64,000 nucleotides of DNA from Candidatus Zixiibacteriota bacterium (GCA_035380245.1 DAOSXA010000002.1:620001-684000); one strand, 5' to 3'; shown: positions 1 to 9,850, counted from the first letter of the stretch. Notes: generated by a model not told the origin, from the letters alone. Numbers and translations: made by a program.

Positions 1-3000
1 GAGGTACAGAAGGTCGAAGAAATCACGTTCGACGACATGCGTGACTTATTGCCGCAAGAACTGATAACGGCGCATCGCGCTCGGTCGTTGTCTCCGGATA
101 CTCCGACCATCAAGGGAACTTCACAGAATCCCGATGTTTTCTTCCAGTCGCGTGAGACTGTCAATAAATACTACCTGGCCGCTCCCGAGATCGTGCAGAA
201 GGCCATGGACAAATTCGCGGCCGTTGTCGGTCGTCAATACAAGCTGTTCGACTATATCGGTCATCCCGAAGCCGAGCGCATCGTAGTGGTAATGGGTTCC
301 GGCGGCGAAGTAGTTCACGAGGTCATCGACAACCTGGTCGAGGCCGGTGAGAAAGTCGGTGTCGTCCGGGTACGTCTGTATCGCCCGTTCGCTTCCGAAG
401 CATTCGTGGCGGCCCTGCCGAAAACAGTCAAAAAAATCGCCGTGCTCGATCGCACCAAGGAGCCGGGAGGCGTTGGAGAACCGCTGTACATCGACGTGCA
501 GGCGGCTTTGTCCGAAGCGGTCGACAAAGGCTGGAAGCGTCCCGATGTCCGTCCGGTGGTAGTCGGTGGTCGTTACGGCCTCGGTTCGGCGGAATTCAAT
601 CCGCCGATGGCCAAGGCTGTTTTGGACAACCTCAAATCGGACGATCCGAAAAATCATTTCACCGTCGGTATCGTTGACGATGTTACCAATACCTCACTCG
701 ATGTAGACTATAACTACAACCTCGAGGGTGAGAATTTCCGCGGCCTGTTTTACGGTCTCGGTTCCGACGGTACGGTCGGCGCCAATAAGAACTCGATCAA
801 GATTATCGGGGACTGGACTGACAATTATGCCCAGGGTTATTTCGTTTACGATTCGAAAAAGGCCGGTGCCATTACCGTTTCGCACGTTCGTTTCGGTAAA
901 AAGCTAATCCAGAAACCGTATCTGATTACATCGGCACAGTTCATCGCCTGCCATAATTTCTCGTTCGTCGAGCGTTATGACATGCTCTCTCACCTGACAC
1001 CGGGCGGAACGTTCCTTCTCAATGCACCGTACGGACCGGATAAAGTCTGGGATGAGTTGCCGAAAGAAGTACAACAGCAGATAATCGACAAGAAGGTCGA
1101 ATTCTACGCGATCGATGCCATTGATCTCGCCAAGCAGTTGGGTCTCGGGGCTCGCATTAACATGATCATGCAAACCGCGTTCTTCATGATATCGGGCATC
1201 CTCCCGAAGGACGAGGCGATCAAGGCGATCAAGGAAATGATCAAAAAGACCTACAGCCGCAAGGGCGAGAAGGTCGTGCAGATGAACTACGCGGCGGTCG
1301 ACGGCGCGATGGGTGCACTGCACAAGATCGAATATCCATCCAAGGTGACAACCGCCAAGACTTGTCCGCCGATCGTGCCGGACAACGCTCCCGAGTTCGT
1401 CAAGAAGGTGACCGCGGAAATGATCGCCGGTCGCGGCGACAAACTCCCGGTTTCGGCTTTCCCGGACGACGGTACCTATCCGACAGCCACGACCAGATTC
1501 GAAAAGCGCAATATCGCGGTCGATATCCCGGTATGGGATCCCAAAACCTGTATTCAGTGCAACATTTGTTCGATCGTTTGCCCGCACGCAGCGATTCGAC
1601 CGAAGGTATACACGGCGGAATACAAGGATAAGGCTCCGAAGGGATTCAAGTTCGTCGAAGCCATGACCAAGCCGTTTGCCGGAATGTACTACACGCTTCA
1701 GATCGCTCCCGAGGACTGCACCGGCTGTGAGGTTTGTGTCAACGCCTGTCCGGCCTTTGCCAAAGACGCCGACGGCAACAAAACCGAGCTCAAGGCAATC
1801 AACATGTCGCTTCAGGCTCCGCTCCGTGAGCAGGAAGCCCGCAACTGGGATTTCTTTATTAACGAATTACCGGCTCCCGATCCGAGTCTGTTCAGTCTCG
1901 GCACGACCAAGGGTTCGCAGTTCGTTCAGCCGTTGTTCGAGTTCTCCGGCGCCTGCGCCGGCTGCGGCGAGACACCTTACCTCAAGCTGATGACTCAGCT
2001 TTTCGGCGACCGCGCTATCTGCGGTAATGCCACCGGTTGCAGCTCGATCTACGGCGGTAACTTACCGACTACCCCCTACGCGCGTCGCGCCGACGGACGC
2101 GGTCCGGCCTGGTCCAACTCTCTCTTCGAGGATTGTGCCGAATTCGCATTCGGTATGCGTCTCACGGCGGATCGTCTTCACACCTACGCCCTCGAGCTGG
2201 TTAAGGAGTTGGTCCCGGAGATGTACGATGCCATAGCCAATGCCGACCAGTCGGTTCAGGCAGGTATCGAAGAACAACGCGGCCGGGTGGCGGCCCTCAT
2301 GGATCGTCTCAACACCATGAACGGCTCGGAGCGCGTGGCTGCTCTCAAGGCCGTAGCGCATTTCCTCGTCAAGAAGTCGGTCTGGGGTATCGGCGGTGAC
2401 GGCTGGGCTTACGACATCGGCTTTGGCGGTGTGGATCATGTCATGGCCTCAGGACGCAACATTAACCTGTTGGTTCTTGACACCGAGGTATATTCCAACA
2501 CCGGCGGACAGATGTCCAAATCGACACCACGAGGCGCTACCGCCAAATTTGCCGCTGCCGGCAAGCCGCTGTCGAAAAAGGACCTCGGTTATATCCTGAT
2601 GACTTACGGCTCGGTATTCGTGGCTCAGGTGGCTCTCGGAGCCAGCCACAACCAGACGGTAAAGGCATTCATGGAGGCTGAGGCTTACAATGGTCCGTCG
2701 ATCATCATCGCTTACAGCCATTGTATCGCCCACGGCATCAATATGTCGCACGGGCTTGACGAAGAAGAAAAAGCGGTCAAGGCCGGTCACTGGCTGCTTT
2801 ACCGCTACAATCCTGACCTGGTTGCTCAGGGTAAGAACCCGTTGCAACTCGACAGCAAAGAGCCTACGATTCCCTTCGAAGAGTATGCTTATTCCGAGAC
2901 CCGTTTCCGCTCTCTGAAGACTCAGAATCCAGAGCGGGCGGCGATGCTGATCAAGCTCGGACAACAGGATTGCAACCGTCGCTGGAATCTGTATTCGCAA

Positions 3001-3039
3001 ATGGCGAAAATGGATTATTCCTCACTGAAAACGGAATAA
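1..3039 (+). CDS. nifJ: Pyruvate:ferredoxin (flavodoxin) oxidoreductase, 5'-truncated by the window
   Basis: This enzyme converts pyruvate and CoA to acetyl-CoA and CO2 in the cytoplasm, passing two electrons to ferredoxin or flavodoxin. The reading frame is open from base 1, so the start lies outside; about 1012 codons are present, against roughly 1170-1200 for the single-chain family, so most of the first pyrimidine-binding domain is missing. Visible in order are the transketolase-C-like and gamma domains, two 4Fe-4S clusters (CIQCNICSIVCP near base 1549; CTGCEVCVNACP near 1714), and the TPP domain with CAGCGE (1954), a GDGWAYDIGFGG motif (about 2390) and TEVYSNTGGQ (about 2480). All cluster cysteines are intact. 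The gene ends with a strong terminator. Acetyl-CoA made here could feed the acetate kinase at 59.1 kb. Family assignment is secure. Confidence 0.97.
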   Translation, partial: EVQKVEEITFDDMRDLLPQELITAHRARSLSPDTPTIKGTSQNPDVFFQSRETVNKYYLAAPEIVQKAMDKFAAVVGRQYKLFDYIGHPEAERIVVVMGSGGEVVHEVIDNLVEAGEKVGVVRVRLYRPFASEAFVAALPKTVKKIAVLDRTKEPGGVGEPLYIDVQAALSEAVDKGWKRPDVRPVVVGGRYGLGSAEFNPPMAKAVLDNLKSDDPKNHFTVGIVDDVTNTSLDVDYNYNLEGENFRGLFYGLGSDGTVGANKNSIKIIGDWTDNYAQGYFVYDSKKAGAITVSHVRFGKKLIQKPYLITSAQFIACHNFSFVERYDMLSHLTPGGTFLLNAPYGPDKVWDELPKEVQQQIIDKKVEFYAIDAIDLAKQLGLGARINMIMQTAFFMISGILPKDEAIKAIKEMIKKTYSRKGEKVVQMNYAAVDGAMGALHKIEYPSKVTTAKTCPPIVPDNAPEFVKKVTAEMIAGRGDKLPVSAFPDDGTYPTATTRFEKRNIAVDIPVWDPKTCIQCNICSIVCPHAAIRPKVYTAEYKDKAPKGFKFVEAMTKPFAGMYYTLQIAPEDCTGCEVCVNACPAFAKDADGNKTELKAINMSLQAPLREQEARNWDFFINELPAPDPSLFSLGTTKGSQFVQPLFEFSGACAGCGETPYLKLMTQLFGDRAICGNATGCSSIYGGNLPTTPYARRADGRGPAWSNSLFEDCAEFAFGMRLTADRLHTYALELVKELVPEMYDAIANADQSVQAGIEEQRGRVAALMDRLNTMNGSERVAALKAVAHFLVKKSVWGIGGDGWAYDIGFGGVDHVMASGRNINLLVLDTEVYSNTGGQMSKSTPRGATAKFAAAGKPLSKKDLGYILMTYGSVFVAQVALGASHNQTVKAFMEAEAYNGPSIIIAYSHCIAHGINMSHGLDEEEKAVKAGHWLLYRYNPDLVAQGKNPLQLDSKEPTIPFEEYAYSETRFRSLKTQNPERAAMLIKLGQQDCNRRWNLYSQMAKMDYSSLKTE

Positions 3040-3065
3040 ACCAGAGACATGGTTGTCTATAAAGC

Positions 3066-3100
3066 AAAAGGCGGCTCGTGGAAACGAGCCGCCTTTTTTT
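3066..3100 (+). terminator. Rho-independent terminator after nifJ
   Basis: AGGCGGCTCGT pairs with ACGAGCCGCCT around a GGAA loop, followed by a T run. The A run on the left side means it may also stop transcription of the minus-strand gene that ends at 3117. Confidence 0.9.
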
Positions 3101-3116
3101 GCGTCGGTTTTCCCTC

Positions 3117-3305
3117 CTAGGCCATCCGACTCTGTGCAAACCCGAGAACTTTGTGACAATACGGGCAAAAACATATAATGTCTTTCCCGACCCAAAGGGC
3201 AAATCCCTTCGTCCTGATATAAATCTCCGACAGCTCCTTCTCACAAAACGGACAAACCGGTCGCAACTCGTTTCGTTCTGAAACAGTCATGGGTAATTCG
3301 GACAT
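3117..3305 (-). CDS. Small zinc-ribbon protein, 62 aa, function unknown
   Basis: A 62-residue protein with two CPxC knuckles (CPFCEKEL near residue 18 and CPYCHKVLG near 47), the spacing of a zinc ribbon. There is no signal peptide or membrane segment. I chose the ATG at 3305, which has AGGAG 11 bases upstream; an in-frame ATG at 3290 is an alternative. The gene converges with nifJ and shares its terminator. I do not recognise a specific family; possible roles include nucleic-acid or protein binding. The paired cysteines, isolated between good signals, argue that it is real rather than a shadow. Confidence 0.6.
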   Translation of the reverse strand: MSELPMTVSERNELRPVCPFCEKELSEIYIRTKGFALWVGKDIICFCPYCHKVLGFAQSRMA

Positions 3306-3462
3306 TCGGACTTCGACTCCTGATAAATCTTTTACGATAGGTTTACCGGCTTACCGCATAATGTCGCCTATATTCAGCCCGTTGACAGGAAAATATCAAG
3401 ATTTGCCGCCGTTCGTCCGATACTCTCAGAAAATGAGATTACTGTCCCAAATAGGAGGCAAT

Positions 3463-4317
3463 ATGCGTTCTCTGACGGCCATCACAGCAGCTTTGGTCAT
3501 ACTGCTTTGCGGAATCAACACCAGCTATGCTGCCAGTGACGATGAACAAATTTTGGTGAATCGCTTCCTCAAACAGGCTGAGGAATCCCACACCAACAAG
3601 CTGACTTTTGCATCTTTCAATTTCTCGATGGACCGGATTAACCGGAACAATGATTACAACAGCTTCGCCACCTACACGTCGCAGCAAATTAACGGTGCTT
3701 CGTTCAACTGGCTTGACAACGGTTTTTCCGTCGGCGCCGAAGTCGGTATGGTTTTCAAAGAGCGAATTGCCTGGTCGGTCGGCGGTGAATACTGGTTTAA
3801 AATGGGCGAAACGATCAGCGGGAGTTACATCTACGATAGTCCCCTGACCACAGCGACAACCGTAGACAATCCAACTTCTGAAATGTGGCTGTTAGGTTTC
3901 ACCACCGGCGCCTGGTATTACCCGTTCGAGCATCCGACGGTTCGGAATGGTCTGACCAAACTTTCGCTGCGTGTCGGCGGTAATGTCGGATTCTATACCG
4001 TCAACTGGGATCTCTGGGATGAATACGCCAGCCTGAATATGGCGACCGAAAACGTAGCCGGGAACAATATCAGCTTCAAGGGTACAACGCTCGGATTCAA
4101 CGTCGGTGTCGGCGGCGACCTGCCGATCAAATTCTGGGGACTTACTCTGGGAGCCGAAGTTGCTTATCAATATCTGAACTTCACGAATGTTGCCTGGTAT
4201 AACACAACAGACCAGGAGATCATTGCAACCTATAATGGTACAACTGATGGACGGGTCGATCTGGACCTGTCAGGCCTTCGGGGCAAAATTGAGATTAAGA
4301 GATTCTTTAGCTGGTAA
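3463..4317 (+). CDS. Predicted outer-membrane beta-barrel protein
   Basis: A 284-residue exported protein with a clear signal peptide (basic n-region, hydrophobic core, cleavage near TSYA-ASDD). The mature part is made of alternating hydrophobic/polar strands rich in Gly, Tyr and Trp (for example FSVGAEVGMVF and AWSVGGEYWF), and it ends in an aromatic residue (RFFSW), typical of outer-membrane barrels. The frame is open further upstream to 3289, but the ATG at 3463 has AGGAGG six bases before it and creates the signal peptide, so I start there. It is followed by its own terminator and looks monocistronic. No specific function can be read; it is probably a small porin-like or structural barrel. 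Confidence 0.8.
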   Translation: MRSLTAITAALVILLCGINTSYAASDDEQILVNRFLKQAEESHTNKLTFASFNFSMDRINRNNDYNSFATYTSQQINGASFNWLDNGFSVGAEVGMVFKERIAWSVGGEYWFKMGETISGSYIYDSPLTTATTVDNPTSEMWLLGFTTGAWYYPFEHPTVRNGLTKLSLRVGGNVGFYTVNWDLWDEYASLNMATENVAGNNISFKGTTLGFNVGVGGDLPIKFWGLTLGAEVAYQYLNFTNVAWYNTTDQEIIATYNGTTDGRVDLDLSGLRGKIEIKRFFSW

Positions 4318-4340
4318 GATGTTGATATAAAGTTGCTTGA

Positions 4341-4385
4341 GGCGCCAGGGACGGCTTGCGGAAAGCTCGTCTCTGGCGCTTTTCC
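4341..4385 (+). terminator. Terminator after the beta-barrel gene
   Basis: GCGCCAGGGACG pairs with CGTCTCTGGCGC across a 12-base loop with one G-U pair, followed by TTTT. It separates the barrel gene from the propeller gene that follows. Confidence 0.8.
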
Positions 4386-4473
4386 TTGCCCAACAAGAAC
4401 GATCCAGAACTTGACAGACAGCGCCTCGGACCTGTTATTGGTGCGAAACAAAACGAACGATGGAGATAGAATT

Positions 4474-5508
4474 TTGAGCACTTGCAAAACGCTATTGATC
4501 GCAACAATCGTTATTCTGACAGCTTTTGCCGTCGGTTTCGGCCAGGATTCCGGCCCCAGGAAACTTACAGCCGAACAGGCAGGCGATATCGGCAAGCCAC
4601 AGGGCCGCATCACCTTCTATCGTGAGGGCGCCGTTTGGGTTATGAACTGCGACGGGACCAATCAGCGCCTGGTATCCGATATTGAAAATGCCGGCGGGCG
4701 TCTTAGCTTCTCTCAGGACGACCGCGTAATCGTCTTCACTCGTTCCGGCCAGGTAAATACTCAGGCGCCGACAACGGGCGAAGGCGGGATGCACAAAGTT
4801 TACGACCTTTTTACCGCTTATCTTGATTCCGCCGATGTCGGCAACACACATTGGTGGCTGCGTCTGACTGATGATTTCGGCAGTCGGGCAGCCGAATGGA
4901 GCGCCGACGGGAGTAAGATCGTCTACAGTAAAGATCTTAACGGTCACGAGGCTTTTCCCTTAGGCCCCAACTACCAGATCGTTACAATCGCTCCGGATGG
5001 CTCTGACTACAATATCATCCGCAAAGACTGGGCTAATCCCGGTGACGAATTCATGCTGATGCCTTCGATGAATGCCAAAGGCGACATTGCCTTCGTTTAC
5101 TACAAAGAAATGAAACCGGTTGGTTTTGCCGTCCTCTCCCCCGAGGAATACATGATGTCGATGCGGGAAATCGATGTCCTTGCGAGGCGGAATTTCAACT
5201 ATCTCGCTCCGGCCTGGTCTCCCGACGGGAAATGGATTGCCTGCATCAGCAACGACATCGATAAACAGGGGCTCTATGTAACAACTCCCGATACCAAAGA
5301 GAAATACCTGGTTTGTGAGCCACCGATAGGCACCTATATACAGACTCAGAATCCGGGCTGGTCGCCGGATTCGAAGTGGATCACTTATGCCACCACCGAT
5401 GGTTCCGTTTGGATTATCGATATCACCGGTAACAATCAGCGGCGTATCAGCGGTCCCGGCCTAGACAGTTCACCCGCCTGGTCAAAAACCACAGCGATGG
5501 ACAAATAA
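4474..5508 (+). CDS. TolB-like WD40/PD40 beta-propeller protein, secreted
   Basis: About 344 residues. An N-terminal signal peptide (LLIATIVILTAFAVGFG, cleaved before QDS) is followed by repeats of the TolB/PD40 type, seen as WSADGSKIVYS, WSPDGKWIACIS and WSPDSKWITYAT. These form a beta-propeller in the periplasm. I place the start at TTG 4474 with GGAG eight bases upstream; the longer frame opened at 4333 would cover the preceding terminator and lacks a signal-peptide shape. The closest families are the TolB C-terminal propeller and the N-terminal propellers of S9 peptidases, but no hydrolase domain follows, so a binding or scaffold role is likely. Confidence 0.75.
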   Translation: MSTCKTLLIATIVILTAFAVGFGQDSGPRKLTAEQAGDIGKPQGRITFYREGAVWVMNCDGTNQRLVSDIENAGGRLSFSQDDRVIVFTRSGQVNTQAPTTGEGGMHKVYDLFTAYLDSADVGNTHWWLRLTDDFGSRAAEWSADGSKIVYSKDLNGHEAFPLGPNYQIVTIAPDGSDYNIIRKDWANPGDEFMLMPSMNAKGDIAFVYYKEMKPVGFAVLSPEEYMMSMREIDVLARRNFNYLAPAWSPDGKWIACISNDIDKQGLYVTTPDTKEKYLVCEPPIGTYIQTQNPGWSPDSKWITYATTDGSVWIIDITGNNQRRISGPGLDSSPAWSKTTAMDK

Positions 5509-5533
5509 ACTCCCGCAAGATTGAGAAGAAACG

Positions 5534-5566
5534 AAAACGGCCGTTCGTAAGACGGCCGTTTTTTTC
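5534..5566. terminator. Bidirectional terminator between convergent genes
   Basis: AAAACGGCCG and CGGCCGTTTT flank a 9-base loop, with T runs on both strands. It serves the propeller gene (plus) and leucyl aminopeptidase (minus). Confidence 0.9.
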
Positions 5567-5582
5567 ATATAAGCATTTATCG

Positions 5583-7079
5583 CTATAGCTTCTTCCAGTT
5601 GCTTAACAACTCCACCAGCAACCGCAAGCCGATACCTGTCACACCCTTGGGGATATAAGGACGTCCTGAAGGCTCTATATCCATATAGGCAATGTCGACG
5701 TGCGCCCAAGGCCAGTCACCGATAAAATTCTCCAGGAAGGCGCCGGCCGTCATGGTGGCGGCAGCCTTGCCGCCCGAGTTTTTGAGATCAGCAATGGAGG
5801 ATTTCATAGCCTTGTGAAAATCATCCCACAGAGGCATTTCCCAGACTCGTTCGGCAGTTACGTCGGCGGCATCGCGAAGACGATCCATCAGTACCGGATT
5901 GTTTCCCATGATCGGCGCACCGGAATAACCCAATACATACAATGCTCCGCCGGTCAAGGTGGCAATATCGATTACCGCTTGCGGGTCGAAGACGTTGGCA
6001 TAATCAAGAGCATCCGCCAGAATCAGACGACCTTCAGCATCGGTGTTGATGATTTCGATCGTCAATCCTTTACGCGATTTGACAATATCACCCGGTTTGG
6101 TGGCATGGGCCGACGGCATATTTTCAGCTAAGGGAGTCAGACCGATGATATTTTGCTTCAGCTTCAGCCTGGCCGCGGCAACCAGAGCCATGAGGACTAT
6201 TGCAGAGCCGGTCATGTCCCCCTTCATCTCCTGCATTCCCTCGGATTTCTTCAGCGAAATTCCTCCGGAATCGAAGGTGACACCTTTACCGACCAGAACA
6301 ATCGGCTTCTGTCCGGCACGCCCGCCCTTGTATTCGAGAACGATGAAGCGAGGCGGTTCATCGGAACCGCGAGCGACCGACAGCAAGGCCCCCATGCGTT
6401 CCTTCTTGATAGCATTTTCATCAAGCACGCGACAAGTAAGATTCGGCAATCCCTTCACTTCCTTGCGTGCCAGTTCGGCATAACTGCGTGGGGTTAATTC
6501 GTTGGAGGGGGTATCGGCCAGGTCTCTTACACGTGTTTGACCTTCGGCTACGATAAGTCCGCGTTCTACGGCTTTTTGGAGACGATTCATCAGCGGCTTG
6601 TTTTCAACGGCAAAGGTGATCGTCGCCAGCTGATTTTGCGATTTGGCCGCGTTGCCGGTTTTATATTTCAGCAGTTCATAGGATCCCAGAATGAACCCCT
6701 CTATCACAGCCTGGAAAACAGTCGCCTCTTCCTCATCACCCAAATAGAACGTAGCACTCTTATAGAGCCGCAGGCTGTTCATGCGAGAAACCGTTCCGGC
6801 GGCCCGGCGATATTTGTCATGGTCGTTTTTGTCGAGTTTCCCGAGGCCGGCCAGGATCAGCCGATCACACTGAAGTGCTTCCGGTCGTGTAACCACCGCC
6901 GTCTCACCACCGGCGCCGGTAAACTCTCCCGAATCGTACATGTCGAGAAAAGCACCGCCGGTAATCTCTACCAGCTTACGTAAATCCTTCGAATCGGCGT
7001 TTTCGATTAAAGGGACAAAAAGCACGATCGTCTTGTCTGAAAGATCAGACAGTTTGCCAAAAGTATAGTTCAGTCTCAT
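5583..7079 (-). CDS. pepA: Leucyl aminopeptidase (M17 family)
   Basis: A 498-residue cytosolic di-metal aminopeptidase that removes N-terminal residues from peptides. The C-terminal catalytic domain shows VGKGVTFDSGG near residue 262 (metal-binding Lys and Asp) and the family signature NTDAEGRL near 344 (metal-binding Asp and Glu, catalytic Arg). The N-terminal M17 domain and the total length are normal for the family. The ATG at 7079 has GGAGG seven bases upstream. It lies upstream of no obvious partner; aroC ends 88 bases before it on the same strand. Assignment is firm. Confidence 0.95.
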   Translation of the reverse strand: MRLNYTFGKLSDLSDKTIVLFVPLIENADSKDLRKLVEITGGAFLDMYDSGEFTGAGGETAVVTRPEALQCDRLILAGLGKLDKNDHDKYRRAAGTVSRMNSLRLYKSATFYLGDEEEATVFQAVIEGFILGSYELLKYKTGNAAKSQNQLATITFAVENKPLMNRLQKAVERGLIVAEGQTRVRDLADTPSNELTPRSYAELARKEVKGLPNLTCRVLDENAIKKERMGALLSVARGSDEPPRFIVLEYKGGRAGQKPIVLVGKGVTFDSGGISLKKSEGMQEMKGDMTGSAIVLMALVAAARLKLKQNIIGLTPLAENMPSAHATKPGDIVKSRKGLTIEIINTDAEGRLILADALDYANVFDPQAVIDIATLTGGALYVLGYSGAPIMGNNPVLMDRLRDAADVTAERVWEMPLWDDFHKAMKSSIADLKNSGGKAAATMTAGAFLENFIGDWPWAHVDIAYMDIEPSGRPYIPKGVTGIGLRLLVELLSNWKKL

Positions 7080-7167
7080 TCGTTATCCTCCATTTATCGC
7101 AAGGTAGCGTTATAGTTGATAACGGTCAACCGATTCGAGGGGAAATGTTGGAAAGGCGATAACGGAC

Positions 7168-8367
7168 TCAGTATTCAGCGGACAAAAAGCCCTGGTAATT
7201 GCGGTCGATCTCAGCCATGTTATCATGACCGAACTTATACATGAACACCTCGACCAGAACCAGCGCCGCGACAGCTTCGGTGATAACGGCCAGCGCCGGA
7301 GTAACACAAACATCGGTACGCTCGACCATGGCGGTAGCCGGTTCGTGTTTTACGACATCAACGGTTCTGAGTGGCCGGTTAAGAGTTGAAATCGGCTTAC
7401 TCGCCACCTGGATGACAATATCTTCACCGTTGGTGATTCCCCCCTCTATTCCTCCGGCGTTGTTGGTGTCACGACGGAATCCTTTACGCGGGGTATGACG
7501 GTCTTCGTCGAGGAATATCTCATCATGGACATCCGAACCACGACGCCTGGCGGCCTCGAACCCGAGACCTATCTGCACTCCCTTGACCGAGTGAATCGCC
7601 ATGAGCGCTCCGGCGAGTTTCCCGTCGAGCCGGTCCGCCCATTGTGAACATCCGCCTAATCCGGCTGGAAGACCGGTGATGATCAATTCGGCAATCCCCC
7701 CGAGGGAATCGGAATCCTGACCCGCGGCTTTTATCTGTTCAACCATCGCCTTTTCGGTGGCCGAGTCCAGACAGCGCACCGGGGATACTTCGGTAATTTC
7801 CCGAATCGTCGCGACATCAGGCCTCTTGTAATTTTCGGGGAGCGCGGCTTCACCGATACGGACAACGTGTGAAGCGAAATATACGGAAAAATGTTGGAGA
7901 AACCGGCGAGCGACAGCACCGATCGCTACTCTCGCGGCTGTTTCGCGAGCAGAAGCCCGCTCCAGAACGTTGCGCAGATCCCGGTGATTCCATTTGATGC
8001 CACCCGGCAGATCGGCATGGCCGGGGCGGGGGCGGGTAGTATCACAGACAAGTCTTTGTTCCCTGTCGGTCAGATCGTCAGGGATTTGGTCAATCGGATG
8101 CATGATCCGGCTCCAGTTTTCCCAGTCTTTATTGGGTATAACCAGAGTTATCGGTCCCCCGAGAGTGACACCGCCGCGTACGCCACTTACGATTTGGACA
8201 TGGTCGGATTCTATTTCCATCCGCCCGCTTCGGCCGTAGCCTTTTTGACGCCGGGCCAGTTCATGATCTATGAAATCGAGATCAAGGCTCAGGCCGGCCG
8301 GAAAGCCGTCAACGATAGCCGTAAGTTGGGGGCCGTGAGATTCCCCGGAAGTGAGATAAGTCAGCAT
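7168..8367 (-). CDS. aroC: Chorismate synthase
   Basis: A 399-residue FMN-dependent enzyme that turns 5-enolpyruvylshikimate-3-phosphate into chorismate, the last shikimate-pathway step. The N-terminus begins with the signature SGESHGPQL, and RPRPGHADLPGGIKW near residue 110 carries the conserved active-site histidine. The segment ASARETAARVAIGA matches the second family signature, and the domain after GGIEGGITNGEDI is complete. Length fits the AroC type found outside enterobacteria. The start is ATG 8367 with only weak Shine-Dalgarno complementarity. No other aromatic-pathway gene is adjacent. Confidence 0.96.
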   Translation of the reverse strand: MLTYLTSGESHGPQLTAIVDGFPAGLSLDLDFIDHELARRQKGYGRSGRMEIESDHVQIVSGVRGGVTLGGPITLVIPNKDWENWSRIMHPIDQIPDDLTDREQRLVCDTTRPRPGHADLPGGIKWNHRDLRNVLERASARETAARVAIGAVARRFLQHFSVYFASHVVRIGEAALPENYKRPDVATIREITEVSPVRCLDSATEKAMVEQIKAAGQDSDSLGGIAELIITGLPAGLGGCSQWADRLDGKLAGALMAIHSVKGVQIGLGFEAARRRGSDVHDEIFLDEDRHTPRKGFRRDTNNAGGIEGGITNGEDIVIQVASKPISTLNRPLRTVDVVKHEPATAMVERTDVCVTPALAVITEAVAALVLVEVFMYKFGHDNMAEIDRNYQGFLSAEY

Positions 8368-8416
8368 GTTCTGAAGCTAATTCCGGATCGCTCCGGCAGC
8401 AACAGAAATATGCCGA

Positions 8417-9745
8417 TCAAACCGGAGATGGAGCGGTTTCGACTCCTGTTTCCCAGGAACGATCAGCCGTCATCTTATCGATACGAGTTTTGAGCCGATC
8501 GTCGATATTGAGCGCCTTGGACAGGTTGTAGAATTCAGTCTTGTCTATCGGTGATATCTCGCGCATTTCTTCGAGCACCGCTACGATTTTCAAAATAGAG
8601 CGGTTCATAACTTCGAGATCATTCGGGAGCTTTTTGAGCAGATCCTCATTACGTCCTTTATCGAGCAGCATTCGCATGAGCTGAGAACGACCGTAGATAG
8701 CCATTGTAGCATTGTTAAGATAGTGCGAAAGGGTTGCCATAGCCACGTTCTTGGCCTCGATTGCTCCGCGTTCACGTTCTTCATTGAGCAGCGAAGCTGA
8801 CAGCTCCTGGCGTTCCTTGAAGAGATTCTCTATCGTAAGATAGGATTTCCAGATTTCCTGGTTGGCCTTAACGAGCATATCCTCGATATTGCCTATGTCC
8901 ACACCGAGATAATTCGCGACATCTATCGTTCGGGAAAGAATTGAAGAAGATATCTCATCCACGACTTCTTTTTCTATGGAGAGCATGGAACTTAAATTCT
9001 TGATCTGATTGAGACGATCCTCAATGCCTATGTCGTAACCGGAATAGCGATCACCCGTAATCAACACGGCAAGAGCAACGATCTGATTCAGCGTTTCATC
9101 TTCTCCAAGACGATTACCGTTATGGTGATCGACAATCGATTTGGAAATGTACTCAGGGAGACTCCAGACCTCGGCCAAATAACCGCCGATTTCAGCATGA
9201 TCTATTCCGAATATCATTCTCTCGGCTTCAGCCAGAGAGGAGGAATGTGTCTCATGATGGATCACCTTGGCGTATGCTTCGGGATAGTGATGCAGGAAAA
9301 ATAATACACCGACATCGTGTAATAGACCGGCGATGAACGCTTCTTCGGTGGAACGATAATCGACCGCCTTGGCAATCGACTCGCACGCGGCCGCAACCGA
9401 CAGAACATACGAGAAAAACGACTGCGGACTTACCCCCGATGAAGCTGCCACTCGATCCGGATTCAACACCGATGACGACAGCGCCAGGCATTTAACCGTG
9501 GTCACCCCGAGAATGGAGACAGCCTGATGCACAGTCTTAATCTCGGACAGGCGACAATAAAACGGCGAGTTGGCCAGTTTCAAAATACGTCCGGTAAGAG
9601 ACGGATCTTTGAGGATAATTTTACCCAGTTTATCGGCTGAAAAGTCCTCTTTGCCGATCTCTTCCAGGACTTCAGACATTACTTGGGGAAGAGACAGAAG
9701 TTTGTCGTTCCGGCGAATCTGTTCTACGATTTCGGTTTTGGTCAT
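8417..9745 (-). CDS. HDOD-domain protein with a C-terminal H-box (DHp-like) helical domain
   Basis: A 442-residue cytoplasmic signalling protein. Residues about 15-215 form an HDOD domain (LLSLPQVMSEVLEEI at the start, GLLHDVGVLFF near 138, HAEIGGYLAEVW, VDHHNG). HDOD domains are usually non-catalytic relatives of HD-GYP domains used in two-component or chemotaxis-linked signalling. After a helical linker, residues about 335-400 resemble the dimerisation/phosphotransfer helices of histidine kinases (LSHYLNNATMAI), with a histidine in the H-box position but no ATPase domain afterwards. It lies 105 bases downstream of a receiver-containing pseudokinase on the same strand and may act with it. 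Start ATG 9745. Confidence 0.8.
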   Translation of the reverse strand: MTKTEIVEQIRRNDKLLSLPQVMSEVLEEIGKEDFSADKLGKIILKDPSLTGRILKLANSPFYCRLSEIKTVHQAVSILGVTTVKCLALSSSVLNPDRVAASSGVSPQSFFSYVLSVAAACESIAKAVDYRSTEEAFIAGLLHDVGVLFFLHHYPEAYAKVIHHETHSSSLAEAERMIFGIDHAEIGGYLAEVWSLPEYISKSIVDHHNGNRLGEDETLNQIVALAVLITGDRYSGYDIGIEDRLNQIKNLSSMLSIEKEVVDEISSSILSRTIDVANYLGVDIGNIEDMLVKANQEIWKSYLTIENLFKERQELSASLLNEERERGAIEAKNVAMATLSHYLNNATMAIYGRSQLMRMLLDKGRNEDLLKKLPNDLEVMNRSILKIVAVLEEMREISPIDKTEFYNLSKALNIDDRLKTRIDKMTADRSWETGVETAPSPV

Positions 9746-9850
9746 CGAATCTCTTACATCCAGATTTTCGGTTGCTGTTAAACGTATCTCGGGCTATTCA
9801 GAATGTCGGCAGACAGCGCTAATTGGTTAACCCAAAAGGAGAAAGAAAGG

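Noticed and set aside
904..1587. Long antisense frame (227 codons) inside nifJ
   Set aside because: It is a reverse-strand shadow: the plus-strand PFOR motifs cover the same bases, and the antisense product has no domain, signal or ribosome site.
3289..3462. 58-codon upstream extension of the beta-barrel gene
   Set aside because: The extension hides the signal peptide and overlaps the small zinc-ribbon gene; the ATG at 3463 with AGGAGG is clearly better.
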